Below are positions 33,656-44,492 of a DNA stretch of 64,000 nt, piece after piece. How positions within the stretch are numbered: position 1 is the first letter of the stretch; every line of letters begins with the position of its first letter. Position numbers and translations under genes: made by a program. Source of the DNA: Mytilinidion resinicola (Eukaryota > Ascomycota > Dothideomycetes > Mytilinidiales > Mytilinidiaceae); NCBI RefSeq assembly GCF_010093595.1, contig NW_022985452.1:1034190-1098189 (forward strand), given 5' to 3'. The notes under the pieces were generated by a model. That model saw nothing but the letters and a program-made list of their open reading frames with translations. It had not been told where the DNA came from and did no database searches.

Positions 33656-35345
33656 GTGCAGACCAATCGTCACCATTAAGCGGTAGCCTTTGCTCTGATT
33701 CTCTTGATAACCATCCTAAATATGTGGCTCTTAGTTATACCTGGGGTTATCAGGGATCCTCGCACGATATCTTGGTCAATGGCCAGCACGGCAATATAAC
33801 CAGAACCTTGCACCGAGCTCTTCTTCACCTTCGGCTGCACGATCAACCACAAATGCTCTGGCTGGATGTCATTGGCATTAGAATGCGAGACCTTGAAGAG
33901 CGCAGTACTCAAATCAAGATGATGGTGAATATCTATGAGTCCGCGCCGGAAACTATCGTATGTCTCACCGAAGCAGGTGACTGCCACCACGCTATGGATC
34001 TGCTTGGGGATGATGATATCCAGAGGAGTTTGGATCCTAGTGCGGTCGGAATATCCTCGGTGGGTACCCCAGTGGAAGCTCTAACGGGTTTCTTCGATCA
34101 GCCCAATTGGTCAAGAAGCTGGTCCATCCAGGAGATTGTAGTCTCTAAGAAGCTTATCGTAAAATGGGAGACCACCGAAATTCCATGGAGTTCTATTATA
34201 GATTTTACAAAACTACGCAATTATCTCGAAGGCTTGCTATTCCCCCCCCCCCCCCCAAAAATTCGGTTCGCAGAGAGTCCCGAGGATGTGTTTAGTTCTG
34301 GCTGGGATGCCATTGCAGCAATCCGATATCTCCGCAGAAAACGGAATGCCAGAAATGAAATTTCGCTGACAGAATTGCTCTTTGTCTCACGCTATCATAA
34401 GGCAAGGCTCCCGCAAGGAAGGATCTACTCAATTATGGGCCTAGCTACCGGGAATCAGCAAGGTGATCCGCTTCTTCGAGAAGACTATAGTCTCACCTTC
34501 GCTGAGATTTACGTCAACGTGGTAAGATATCTACTTCTACGGTACCGAAATCTTAACCCGCTATCGTTTGCTAGCTCGTATCGTTTGACCGACATTCCCG
34601 AAATACCTTCGTGGGTCCCGACCTGGCGGAGCAATATCATAGAGCCGCTGTCCGCTGCTGTTGCACTCTCGGGCCAACCCCCTCTCTACTCCGCGGGCAT
34701 CAAGTCCCTCTCCCCGAAAGATAGTCAGATAGAGTTCTCCTCAAATTCTGCCGATCTGAAGATCTCGGGTTTCTTGATCCGTCGTATAGAGCAACAGTAT
34801 ACACAGTATGACATCTCAACACGTGAATACAACTGGCAAGAGATCGTGCCAGAGTTATTCCCAGATTCTTCTAGCAACACCCCAGACGCGCAAAACTCTT
34901 CGGATGTCGTTGAGGCCAAATGCTTTAGAGCACACTGTGCAGATCAGGTTGTGGGACCTGACGGTCAAGTATACAGATTGGGCGCCTTTGAACCATCGTA
35001 CGAGCTTCTTAAGCAGTCTCGGTGGTTGCGGGAAGATCGAGGATCCCGAGTACCAGTCCGGGCTATGTTTCTCTCGGAAGGCGGATACATTGGCTTGGGG
35101 CCCGCTGCGGCCCACCTAGGAGATGTCATCGCGGTGCTGCTCGGCGCTTCTGTGCCCTTCATTCTACGACCAACGGAAGAAGACAGCGAGTATACGCTCA
35201 TTGGCGAAGCATAAGAATTCCTCAACCAGGCCAAAATGTTCTAGGCTAACGTACTGCCAGCTACGTCGACGGGATAATGGACGGCGAGATTCTGGAAGAG
35301 TGGAGGGAGGGTCGGAGACAGCCCCAGCCAATTGTATTGGTGTAA
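33560..35345 (+). pseudogene. HET-domain protein, degenerate
   Basis: One long frame (33553-35214) encodes a HET (heterokaryon incompatibility) protein: TTRFFILDPS, HPKYVALSYTWGYQGSSHDI, LWLDVIGIRMRDLEERSTQI, FFDQPNWSRSWSIQEIVVSK, ARLPQGRIYSIMGLA and a C-terminal GSRVPVRAMFLSEGGYIGLG. There is no ATG in this frame before about 33853, inside the domain. The usual CINQ core (AICINQ-like) is VIGIRM here. A C15 tract (34242-34256) encodes a proline run. The frame stops at 35212, exactly where an intron should start: the 50-nt segment 35211-35260 has a branch-like GCTAAC and ends CAG, but begins AT instead of GT, and the next 27 codons (YVDGIMDGEILEEWREGRRQ to stop at 35345) are the normal family ending. 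Intact HET proteins trigger cell death on non-self fusion. Confidence 0.78.
34242..34256 (+). repeat. C15 homopolymer inside HET frame
   Basis: Fifteen consecutive C residues encode part of a proline run. The frame is open on both sides at this length. Confidence 0.9.
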
Positions 35346-35544
35346 GAACGTACATGATCAACGCAGGAAGCCTTCGCAAGAAGAAAAGGTCTGAGGAAGG
35401 CTTTCTGAAATGTCTCGTATCTACGTTATCATCTCCCGAGAGAAGAACTTAGGACCCCGAACAGTGGCACCCAACCCGCGCATATGGTTAATAGCAACGA
35501 ATGCTATCCTAGCCCTTGAACAATGAGACCCACTCTACACGCTG

Positions 35545-36762
35545 CTACTTCGTCTCATGTCCCGGCAACTCCTGCAGAATCTGCGTACCATCCAGCTCAA
35601 GTGTCGGCGTCAGCACGCCCGCCTCTCTCTCGTTGATCAACCTACCCAGATTCTCCTCCTGCTCATCAAGCTGCTGTAGTTGCTTCAGTCGATTCTTCTG
35701 CTCCTGTACCCTCGCGTGTTCCTGCTTCAACTGCTGCAAATGGCCGTCGTCGGATATTGCGCCCAGTGATGGCGGTCGTGGATCCGACTTGGAAAATGAG
35801 GGCTCTCCACTGAGGACAGCGTGACTCGGGACGGGTGAATGAGGGTTAAGCTTGCTAATGATAGGGGTTTGGGGCGAATACGGTGATGCCGGTGTAGATG
35901 ACGAGCCACGCAGCTCGCTCATCTTTTGGTCGAGAGCATTCGACGTCGCTTTCGTGGTCTGTACAGTTTCTGGAGCAGGGCCGTGGTTGTCATGGTTGCT
36001 GTCACTTCCTTTGCTCCGTTTGTGTCTTCGGAAGAGAATAAAGCTACATGCGAGTGCAAGAAAGACGATTGCAGCTGACCCGACGCCAATGCCGGCCTTT
36101 GTGCCAGTAGATAGACTGTTTGATGCAGCTGGAGCGGACACGATAGGCAGCACAGATGTGAGCAATGAGGTAGATGGGTCCAACGCAGAATGTTGAGACG
36201 TCGTCGAAGAGATAGCTCCAGTGAGCGGCGAGGTCGTGCTAGAGGTGCTAAGCATCGTCGAAGCTGAAGTTGTTCGGTGTATGGAGAGACCGGGAGTCAA
36301 CGGATTGGTCTCCAGAATCGATAAGTCCGAGGATTTCCATCGAATTTGGATACCATAAACAGAGGAAACGTACGTCATCGCTGTGTTCGAGCTCACGCAA
36401 AATGTATCTTCATTGCCGCAATAGTACGAGCTGATACAATTAGTACTCCTGAATAGTGCTTCTTGATGGCCGATCATTCTTACTGACCTTGGGCAACACC
36501 GCACTACGGTTTCCCCTGGTGCTTCAGTCGGCCCTTGAATACCATTGCAAAGATTTGAGTACCTCTCGCAGTCGACCGTAAAGGAAAACGGACAGATTGC
36601 TGGGGAATAATATCCAATCTGACTTGACATGTACGAATCGCTGTACCCAGAAGGCATACAGTCGAATCCACTACAACCGTAGGGTGGGGTAAAGACGGTT
36701 GTAAGCGGACCCACGGGGGCCGTCACATCGTAGGAGGTGGGACACTGCACAGAAGTAGACAT
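35545..36762 (-). CDS. Single-TM cell-surface-like protein with CCPS-Y-C motif
   Basis: Two exons (36762-36488, 36430-35545) give 386 residues. The 57-nt intron (36431-36487) has donor GTCAGT and a TACTAAT branch site, and removing it creates RCCPSSYYCGNEDTFCVSS, a cysteine motif common in fungal surface proteins. An extracellular cysteine-containing part (about 1-130) is followed by a Ser/Thr-rich stalk, one TM helix (AGIGVGSAAIVFLALACSFI, about 205-225), a basic stop-transfer RRHKR and a long cytosolic tail with a Gln/Glu-rich coiled-coil-like segment. This architecture resembles fungal Wsc/Mid2-like sensors, although no WSC domain is visible. No signal peptide follows the chosen ATG; a hydrophobic run just upstream (ASSFALLPNGILAL, no ATG in frame) suggests a missed 5' exon. 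Confidence 0.68.
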   Translation of the reverse strand: MSTSVQCPTSYDVTAPVGPLTTVFTPPYGCSGFDCMPSGYSDSYMSSQIGYYSPAICPFSFTVDCERYSNLCNGIQGPTEAPGETVVRCCPRSVRMIGHQEALFRSTNCISSYYCGNEDTFCVSSNTAMTYVSSVYGIQIRWKSSDLSILETNPLTPGLSIHRTTSASTMLSTSSTTSPLTGAISSTTSQHSALDPSTSLLTSVLPIVSAPAASNSLSTGTKAGIGVGSAAIVFLALACSFILFRRHKRSKGSDSNHDNHGPAPETVQTTKATSNALDQKMSELRGSSSTPASPYSPQTPIISKLNPHSPVPSHAVLSGEPSFSKSDPRPPSLGAISDDGHLQQLKQEHARVQEQKNRLKQLQQLDEQEENLGRLINEREAGVLTPTLELDGTQILQELPGHETK

Positions 36763-37690
36763 CAAGGCCAAAATTCCGTTGGGAAGTAGAGCGAAAGAGG
36801 AAGCAATATATGAGATATACCAAAGATATATAGCCCCTTTATGGGGACATGGATTGAGGAAGCGCCAGCGTTTTTAGCAATACATGTGCGGCATCCTCGA
36901 GCCAGAAAGCTAATCAGCTCTTACCTTTCCCCTTCATCTTCGAGGTACAACCGCAAAAAGACCATTGATAGGATACTTCAAATGATGTGCTTCTTCTTCA
37001 TTCTCGCTGGCCCGCCTCTACATGTCAGACGTGCCCGGATTGGCTCTGTGATACCTTGACAGCGTTTACAACTCTGCGAATACCCGATGATTGAAATATA
37101 ACCTTGGGTATACTACTATAACGTAGTATTGGTAACGACGGTTCGGCGCCGTATTTTGCGTCCCTGATAATGTCCTGAAGCACTTCGAACAGCCGCGATG
37201 TAGTTGACAAGCAGTGTTCAGACCTGCTCCGATTCAAGCTCTGTAAGATTTCACATTGCTTCGGGGTGTTGAATAATTGCGTTGAAGTACGTCTAACAGT
37301 GGCGAACGAGTGCGCTCAGGCGTAAGGCAAAGAACAGAATGGTTGAACAACAAAATCGAAGAGGAACGAGTACACACGCATACAGGTACAAGGAACGGGC
37401 TGTTTTATGCAATTAGCCCATGGAACACGGCAGTATTGTTTTGCGTGACGTCGCATTTGAGAACGTGGCTCTTCTTATCTGCGGTGTCCTCATATGATAC
37501 CGTGACCACCCTGGACCATCGAAGTGAATTTACGGTGATGCTCGATTTTCCAGGCTCTAGTTCAGGGGAATATGAAACAAGGATTTTGAGGAACCTTAAG
37601 GGAGCTCCGATAGGTTGGAGGATGCGAGGAATCGTGGCAACCTAAATTGAAGGCGTGCTTCTTGTCCTTTGCGGGATCTGTGACCTATTA
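36763..37690. other. Intergenic, no gene seen
   Basis: Short ORFs only. The right part merges into the 160-bp repeat array. Confidence 0.45.
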
Positions 37691-38390
37691 GTGGCACGCC
37701 TAAAGACTACCAATTAATGCATCCGGCAACGTCAAGTCTTGGAGACTTTAAAATAGGGGTCTGGGAATAAAACCATGTGATGGTGTTCAGACAAGTAAGT
37801 TCCAACGCACCGTTTGTGTGTGCATAATGCATCATGGCGCCCCTAGATTAATTAAGTGAATTTACCCTATGATGTTAAGGTTAACCCTGTAAATTGGGAA
37901 GCTAGAGAATCGAAAGATGTAGTGTTATAGGTGTGAACACTGTCCATATTAGATGCCGGGACACTGTCTTTTGCGTAGGCGATGAATCTATTAGAGCGCT
38001 CCTGGGCTTTCCAAGGAAACCAGCGTATAATGTCAGAGTCTCCACCCTGTATATTAGAAAGCAGGAAAATCACACAATATGATGTGATTGTTTTTGAGAC
38101 ACTCTAGATTATATGTCGGGGCATTGTTGTTTGCGGGGCCAAATAATGCACAAAAGCGCCCCTGGGTCATTCAAGTAGACGTACCTTATGATGTCAATGA
38201 TTTAACCATATAAATCGGGAGACTGGAAAATCTCGCGATATATGAGTGTTGATTCACAGACACTCCAATTTGGACGCTGAGGCGCCGTCTTTTGCGTACG
38301 TTGACAATGTCTCATGGCGCCCTTGGGCCTTTCAAGTGAATGTACCTCATAATGTCAAAGTCTCCAGCCTCCAATTCGGCCCGCTAGCGA
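37690..38390. repeat. 160-bp degenerate tandem repeat, about 4.4 copies
   Basis: Unit starts with GCGCCC(C/T)(T/C)GGG-like sequence are at 37837, 37996, 38156 and 38317, giving spacings of 159, 160 and 161 bp. Each unit carries, in order, TGATGTCAA-like, GACACT(G/C)-like and GTCTTTTGCGTA-like blocks. A more diverged copy precedes from about 37690, and the last copy is partial. The array ends about 180 bp before the HEM3 start codon. Confidence 0.8.
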
Positions 38391-38569
38391 TTACAGGGAC
38401 GCAGCGTCTTGGTTCAGCGACACGTTGAACATGCCATGGGCCCTTCACATGAAATTGGAGTGAGATAGATGAGCATGTGAGGTGGGGGTGAATGACTTGA
38501 GGCCAGCCGGAACCTTCCGTCAACTCCGCCGACGTTAAGCAAAGTTCCCTCCACACCAAAACAACCACC

Positions 38570-39873
38570 ATGGCGCAGAACACAGCATTGTTGGAGACCA
38601 TCTCCGTGTCGCCCCCCTCTTCCGTCGCCACGAACCTCCCGACGATAAAGATTGGCACGCGCCGCTCTGCCCTCGCCCAAATCCAGGCCCGCGCCGTGGA
38701 GAAGCAACTGAAAGATGCCTTTCCCGACCGAACATACGCCATACATGCGGTCTTAGCACAAGGGGATAAAGACAAGGTCACTCCACTCCAGCAGCTATCA
38801 CAAGGTGAGAATGCGAAGAGTTTGTGGACCGGAGAGCTGGAGGCGATGCTGGAGCAAGGCGACCTGGACATGATTGTTCATTGCTTGAAAGGTATGTGCC
38901 TCCACTGCGTGTCTAACAAAAGCATGCATGTTGCATATCTCTATGCGTACATATTTCGCTTTGTTGCATCAATTGGTTTCTGGAGACGCTGAAGCTAATT
39001 CAAATCGCAGACATGCCTACCCAACTCCCTCCGACCCTCACCCTTGGTTGCATATGCCCTCGAGAAGACCCCCGCGACGTCCTCTGCGTAAGCCCCAAGC
39101 TCGCCTCTACCTGCAAAGATCTTGCTTCCCTCCCTGAAGACTCCGTCATCGGTACATCTTCCGTTCGACGTGCAGCGCAACTGCGGCGTCTATACCCGGG
39201 TCTCAAGTTCGCCGACCTCCGTGGCAACGTCCCAACACGGCTTGCGAAACTCGATTCCGAAGACTCACAATTCGGGGGCATCATACTTGCAGCAGCCGGA
39301 CTAATTCGACTAGGGTTACAAGCCAGGATCACGCAGTACTTGAGCAAAGACAGTGGAGGGATGCTACACGCTGTTGGCCAAGGTACGCTGGCGATTGAGG
39401 TGCGGTCGAATGATACCGCTATGAAGGAGCTTCTGGCCAAAGTTGGCTCGGAAAGGAACGCGAGGGCGTCTCTGGCCCAACGCGCCTTGCTGAGGGCCTT
39501 GGAGGGCGGATGTAGTGTTCCAATTGGTGTGGAAACTGAGTGGAAGAGCCCAAAGAAAGGCGTAGCAACAGGCATAGAGCCTGCGCGAGAGTATGGGCAG
39601 GACGGGAAGGCCCTTGAAGAAGAACAAGACGATGATGAGGTCGGTGACGACGAAGAACTGCTTCTTCGAGCTATAGTGGTCAGCGTTGACGGCAAGGACT
39701 TCGTGGAGACGGAAATGCTACGAAAGGTGGCATCAGTGGCAGAAGCGGAGACGTTTGGTCAAGACATCGCGAAGATATTGGTCGCGAAGGGTGCCGACAA
39801 GATCCTGGAAAAGATCAGCAAGGACAAGCAGTGGGATGCTAAGAAGCGACTAGAGGCAGAGGCGTCCAAATGA
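38570..39873 (+). CDS. HEM3: Porphobilinogen deaminase (hydroxymethylbilane synthase)
   Basis: Two exons (38570-38891, 39011-39873) give 394 residues. It joins four porphobilinogen units into hydroxymethylbilane in heme synthesis, in the cytosol. Motifs: TIKIGTRRSALAQIQAR at the N-terminus; MIVHCLKDMPTQLPPTLTLG, which is restored across the intron; VIGTSSVRRAAQLRRLYPGL; FADLRGNVPTRLAKLD; and LEGGCSVPIG, whose cysteine carries the dipyrromethane cofactor. A Glu/Asp-rich insertion (about residues 305-325) lies in domain 3; similar inserts occur in fungal enzymes. Intron length is 119 nt. The 160-bp repeat array lies directly upstream and may overlap its promoter. Confidence 0.95.
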
Positions 39874-40471
39874 GGGCCTTGAGTGTAAGTTACGACGGCA
39901 CGGTGCGAATCTGTGGGTTTGTCGGATTGATTTGACCACGGCCTAAATACCGTGAAGAACCACAGAACATACTCAAAATATGTCTTCAAGTTCTTGAAGA
40001 TAGGTGAGTGTTTACTATATCATATGTGCTATCGCCGAATTCGCTCCAGACTTACCCTACCATGATATGGGCATGTTCACACACGTGCGCCACTGTCTGA
40101 GGTACTCCAGCACACCACTAAAAATTCTAGCAGGATGTGATGTCCAGCAGACATAGTCTAGACCAATTTTTCAATTCTCATTACTGGCCTGATATTTAGC
40201 AATCGATCCACCACGAGCTTCGACAGGCTATCTAATATTGCATTGACAGACATGACATCTCACTCCAATTGTCTGTAATATGCCAAAAAATCTCCGACAG
40301 CGGCGGGCACTCGCTATCCCGACCCGTAACCCGCAAATCCAAATCGCGAACTCGAAAACATTCCAGGCTCAATCTTAATAGTACGCCGGGGCACCCCAAA
40401 CAGCTGTACATAGCCAACCGCCTTCTCCTCCTCATATCCCCAAACCAACGCCCTCTCCTCATTCCCCAAAA
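39874..40471. other. Intergenic, no gene seen
   Basis: 3' flanks of HEM3 and of the convergent hypothetical gene. No coding signal. Confidence 0.5.
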
Positions 40472-41029
40472 TCACGGACACAGCCCTCCCAAATCTCCCT
40501 CATCCGCATCCTCACTTCCCCCGTTCTCAGTCTCCGTCTCCGTCTTCCCATCTGCCGCCCCCACCAATGCGCTCCCAGCCAATCCCCCCAACCGCCCCAA
40601 CACACCCTCCAACCTCTGCAGACTCGCAATCCGCTTCCCCCGCCCCCTCCACCTCTCCTCCTCAAAAAGCACCCAAAACCGATCCAACACCAGCAATATC
40701 AACCTGATCGTATCGACAAGTGGCCGCACCGCCCTTGTCTCTACGCTCCCTACTCGCGCTGCCGCGTTGGAGATGGCGTCGATGACGCGAGAGAGGTCGT
40801 CGCAGTAGAGGATGAAGCGGTTGATTTCGGCGTCGTCGGGGAGGTTGAGGAGGAGGGAGAAGGGGAGGTGGGCGGTGCGTTCTGTAGCGAGGAAGCTGCG
40901 GGTTATGGTGAGGAGGGCTGTGAGGGCGTTTCCCAGTGCGGTTAGTTGGGTGTGGGTGAGAGTGCTGAGGACGGTTTTGAGGAAGGTGATTGGGGTGGGG
41001 AGGGGGTGGAGGGTTGCTGGTTGCACCAT
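40472..41029 (-). CDS. Hypothetical helical protein
   Basis: A 185-residue single-exon frame starting MVQPATLHPLPTPITFLKTV. It is predicted largely helical with Leu-rich segments (QLTALGNALTALLTITRSFL and VRPLVDTIRLILLVLDRFWV) and an acidic, Glu/Gly-rich end. The hydrophobic stretches are amphipathic rather than clear TM helices. Size and the helical pattern are consistent with a peripheral membrane or peroxin-like protein, but no family was recognised. Upstream exons are possible. Confidence 0.5.
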   Translation of the reverse strand: MVQPATLHPLPTPITFLKTVLSTLTHTQLTALGNALTALLTITRSFLATERTAHLPFSLLLNLPDDAEINRFILYCDDLSRVIDAISNAAARVGSVETRAVRPLVDTIRLILLVLDRFWVLFEEERWRGRGKRIASLQRLEGVLGRLGGLAGSALVGAADGKTETETENGGSEDADEGDLGGLCP

Positions 41030-41570
41030 TCGTATGCAGGACTCTGGGAAGATGGGGTTTTTGGGGGTGAGCTGGGAGGGAGAGAGTATGGCGGGAGAAG
41101 GTCTCGGGTCTGACGGGAATAGAGATTTCTGGGGCCTTATTAGTATGGGTTCTGCTGTCGATATGGAGGGCGTGATACGTACTGGAAAATGCTAGGAGAC
41201 GGGCGCACGAGGAGATAGGCCAACCAGCACAGTTACTTCACCGTCTCAATCGTGACGTCTGAGGATGGCTTTCAAATATAGCTCTACTGAGATACACTTG
41301 CTAGATTTAACGGGATATGAGAAGTGGGATATTCTTTGACATGCTTGCGAAAGGTTCACGAAGATTTTTAGCTAACCAGGAAGACAACAAAGAAATCGAC
41401 CCGACTTCGACAAACCACGTCTATTCTTTCATCAGACTCCGAGACGACACAGTCTTTACGAGGATAGGGACTTTATTACAATGGAGAGTGCGATCGGCTC
41501 TTCTTCATACCGAAGGTGAAGTCTCTGTAAGGGCTGGGAAGACGAATGTCAGAAGCGTAAGCACAGTCTA
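41030..41570. other. Intergenic, no gene seen
   Basis: Only short ORFs without motifs. Confidence 0.5.
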
Positions 41571-43233
41571 CTAATTGTCCAGCGTATTCCTCCGACTCTG
41601 AGCAGCCGCGCGTGGATCCCGCCGCCCCATAGTGACTTCTAGCGCTTGCACCAACGCCTTCTCATCGTACCTCTGAAAGCTCTCGCCCTCCACTCGCCTA
41701 CCGTACACCCTGATGGACTCGATTCCCAGCGCCGCCAGCTCTTCCTTATACACAGCCGGCGTGCCTGGTCCTTGAAGGTGGATCACGTGCGTCACGTAGG
41801 ATCTGTAGTCGTACTGAGGTATCGGACCCACAATGCCGCGGCTCTCATACCCAGCTCTGGAAATCGCGGCGATGAAGTCGGTGGCGCTGTAAGGTTCAGT
41901 GGAGGGCCCTGTCTCGCGATCGAGGGTGCTGTTCAGAATGAGGATCTTGTGGCGAATGACTGGAGAAGCAATGAGTTCGCCGACGCCTTTCAAAACAATT
42001 GAGGGAATGATTGAAGTCCAGAGTGAGCCAATGCTGTAGATGATGCACTGGCATTCCCGAAGCGCATCCAGTACTTTGGAGTTTGCCGCCAATCGGATCT
42101 CCTGGCCATAGGGGTTGATGTACCAAAGGCGCTCAATGCGGGCAGGGAGATCGTCTTCATCGGATTTGGAGAACGTGATGTACTGTTTACGTAGAGTCGG
42201 AAGGGACCCGGGCAGGTTAGCATCTTCAATGCGATCGTGTTCCTCGGTTTCCTCGTGCTCGCTGGGTGGGGTACCTTGGTTTTGCAGGGCAGTCGGCGCC
42301 GAAGGATGGGAGATAGAATTTTGACCTGTGATTTTGGTGCCATTGGCCAAACCTACGGTAATATGGTGGGTGAAGTTGGTATTTATAGCTGGAAGGACGG
42401 ACACGGATGAGGGAACGGAGCAGATGCTACTGAGAAGGTAGATGGCACTTTCGAAGCTTCCAGTGAAGAGGCGTGCCCTATATTGAATATATTAGCAAGT
42501 ACGTAGTATTGAATGCGCGATAAGAAATGCAAAAGGCACCTAGAACAACAGCGTGAAGTCAAGTATAGAAGACACTTACCCAGTCAGGAAGAGATTGCCA
42601 ATGCTGGCAGAAGAGAAATCAAAGGTAGAAGAGGGACGAAGTCGTTTGACAATTTCGAGGTTGATAGTATTGAGAAACGAGCGGATGAGCTCTTTCTTCG
42701 CAGAAGAGATATTTGCCCATAATGGATGGTCTGCCTCGACGATCTTCAACCACTCCTGTTTGGCTTCGATCCTGTCTTTTGGCAGTCGATGATTGAAGAA
42801 AGCTTTAATAGCAGCCTTTTCGCTGTCGTCATGATCGGGATCGTCAGGAATCATTCGCACAAGACGGCCTGAATCGAGATGGTGGTGAGTGAAAAGATGT
42901 ATCGGAAAACAACCTATGAAGTGTGGGTGAGCAACTCACTTCTAACATCGCCAATGCCTTTTCATCTTGGTTAGAATATATGTTTGTATATGTTTGCCCG
43001 CTCTTGGACGAACCTGGACCGCCAAATACGCGTATCAACTCTGATGAACTTCCACCATTGTCAGAGATTGGAATGACATAGCTCAACGTGCATTTCTTGT
43101 TCCCTTGAACTGTCTTGAATACGTCGACTAGATTGTTGGCAGCGCTCCCGCCGGAGAATACGACGATGCCTTTGACTCTGCTGCCATTCGGATTCATTGT
43201 GCTTTGGGGGGTCAAGGAAGGATTGAGTAGCAT
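41571..43233 (-). CDS. CofD/YvcK-like protein
   Basis: Four exons (43233-43014, 42957-42940, 42868-42580, 42477-41571) give 477 residues. The fold is that of 2-phospho-L-lactate transferase CofD and bacterial YvcK. Motifs: GIVVFSGGSAANNLVDVF near the N-terminus (nucleotide-binding loop), YVIPISDNGGSSSELIRVFG, GGPGIGDVRSRLVRMIPDDP, SIGNLFLTGARLFTGSFESA and, near the C-terminus, CQCIIYSIGSLWTSIIPSI. Exon 2 has only 18 nt and supplies GIGDVR of the conserved motif. The ATG at 43233 was taken; an in-frame ATG 12 codons later is equally possible. In bacteria YvcK binds UDP-sugars and affects gluconeogenesis and cell-wall supply; fungal members are uncharacterised as far as known here. Confidence 0.87.
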
Positions 43234-43877
43234 GACGAATTATAGAAGGGACGCTTGGCTGAGAGCGCCTCAGAGGGCCCCTATTATTTGATCATGTTTG
43301 AGGACACGGTAGCATCTTGCGATGAGGTGATGGTCGATATAGTTAATAATGCCAATGTGGTCGTGTGTGGGGAGTCAGAGGGAGGCAGTGAGAGCTAGCT
43401 TCAGGTTAGCCCGCTTCGGGAGGAGCATCCGGCAGCTTGAAGTGACGACGCTTCCAAGATTTATACGACCGTTTCGTCTACAGAGCTGAATCTAGATGAT
43501 ATTTTCAATCCGGGGACTCTTTCAGTCTGCTCGACGAAAGTTGGTGCAATGTCTATAACAGTTTAGAAATAGTGCACGTGTGAACGAGAGCTCTCGTCGG
43601 TTTGAGAAGGGATAGCCGGGAGAGCTCTCCGAGTTCATCACGAGTTCACAAGCTCTACAAATGGCAATCTCATGGTTGAGGAGTTTATACATTTTGAGTC
43701 CCCGGCCCAGAAGGAGTCGTAAGAAGTACTTCATCTCCGCCCCTCCTCTACATCCGCGCATATCAAGCTTGCGAATGGAAGCAGATTTTGCAGTCAAGCC
43801 CCATGTAGAGCGTCTTCCATCGAGATCTGTTTGATTCCCTTAAAGATTGCCATGCCTTGGCTCCACGTTCGTCTGAT
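43234..43877. other. Intergenic, no gene seen
   Basis: Upstream region of the CofD-like gene; no coding signal. Confidence 0.5.
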
Positions 43878-44202
43878 CTATGCCGCTGCATCCTCAAGCC
43901 CTTCCTGTTCTTTGCTCCGCCTCCGCTTCTCGAGCAGCCTGTCCCGTCGGTCCGCCAGCACTTTGAATTGTCGCCCCTCCACGCCGGTCAACCAGTAGCC
44001 GAAGCTTCCTCCGACGGTGGCATAGATGGGGTAAACCCAGAGCGATTCCTTGTTGAACATAGGCCGCATCTCAATCCCGAGCTGCCATAGACGTACAGCG
44101 ACGCCTGCGTAGTGAATCCATCAGTTCGAGGCCGTAGTGTGCAGTGTCTACGATGGGGTGATGCTTACCGAAGCCGCTCCAGAAGAGGATTTTGTGAACC
44201 AT
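43878..44202 (-). CDS. Probable mitochondrial complex I accessory subunit (14-kDa type)
   Basis: Two exons (44202-44169, 44104-43878; intron 64 nt) give 86 residues. The protein reads MVHKILFWSGFGVAVRLWQL, then EMRPMFNKESLWVYPIYATV, GGSFGYWLTGVEGRQ and a basic C-terminal helix (LADRRDRLLEKRRRSK). This pattern matches the small fungal proteins usually named NADH-ubiquinone oxidoreductase 14 kDa subunit; the name rests on memory of that family and should be checked. A hydrophobic segment around YPIYATVGGSFGYWL may be membrane-associated. It is divergent from the Shg1-domain gene with 290 bp between starts. Confidence 0.65.
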
Positions 44203-44492
44203 TGTGACGCGAGACTTCGAGATTTCGAGATTCGGTGGGTGTGGATGTGGCCGGAAGCTGCAATTGAGGCACTCCCGGGTATTTCTGAGGGCGGCTAAAG
44301 TGGGTTGAGTGGGTTCACGTCGCGTCGTCCTGGCGGTGAGGAGCGGAGGCTCGCAGCTATGCCGTCCTTGAATATTTGCCAAGCCGCGCTAAGAGACGCC
44401 CTTGCTTCTCCTCGGTTTCCCTCCGCGAATGTTACAGCTCACTTTCTCCATCGACCTCCACTTCTCATTGCGCGACCGCCACTCTTTTCACC

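Noticed and set aside
39000..39695. 231-codon minus-strand Ser-rich frame
   Set aside because: Antisense to HEM3 exon 2, which has all family motifs.
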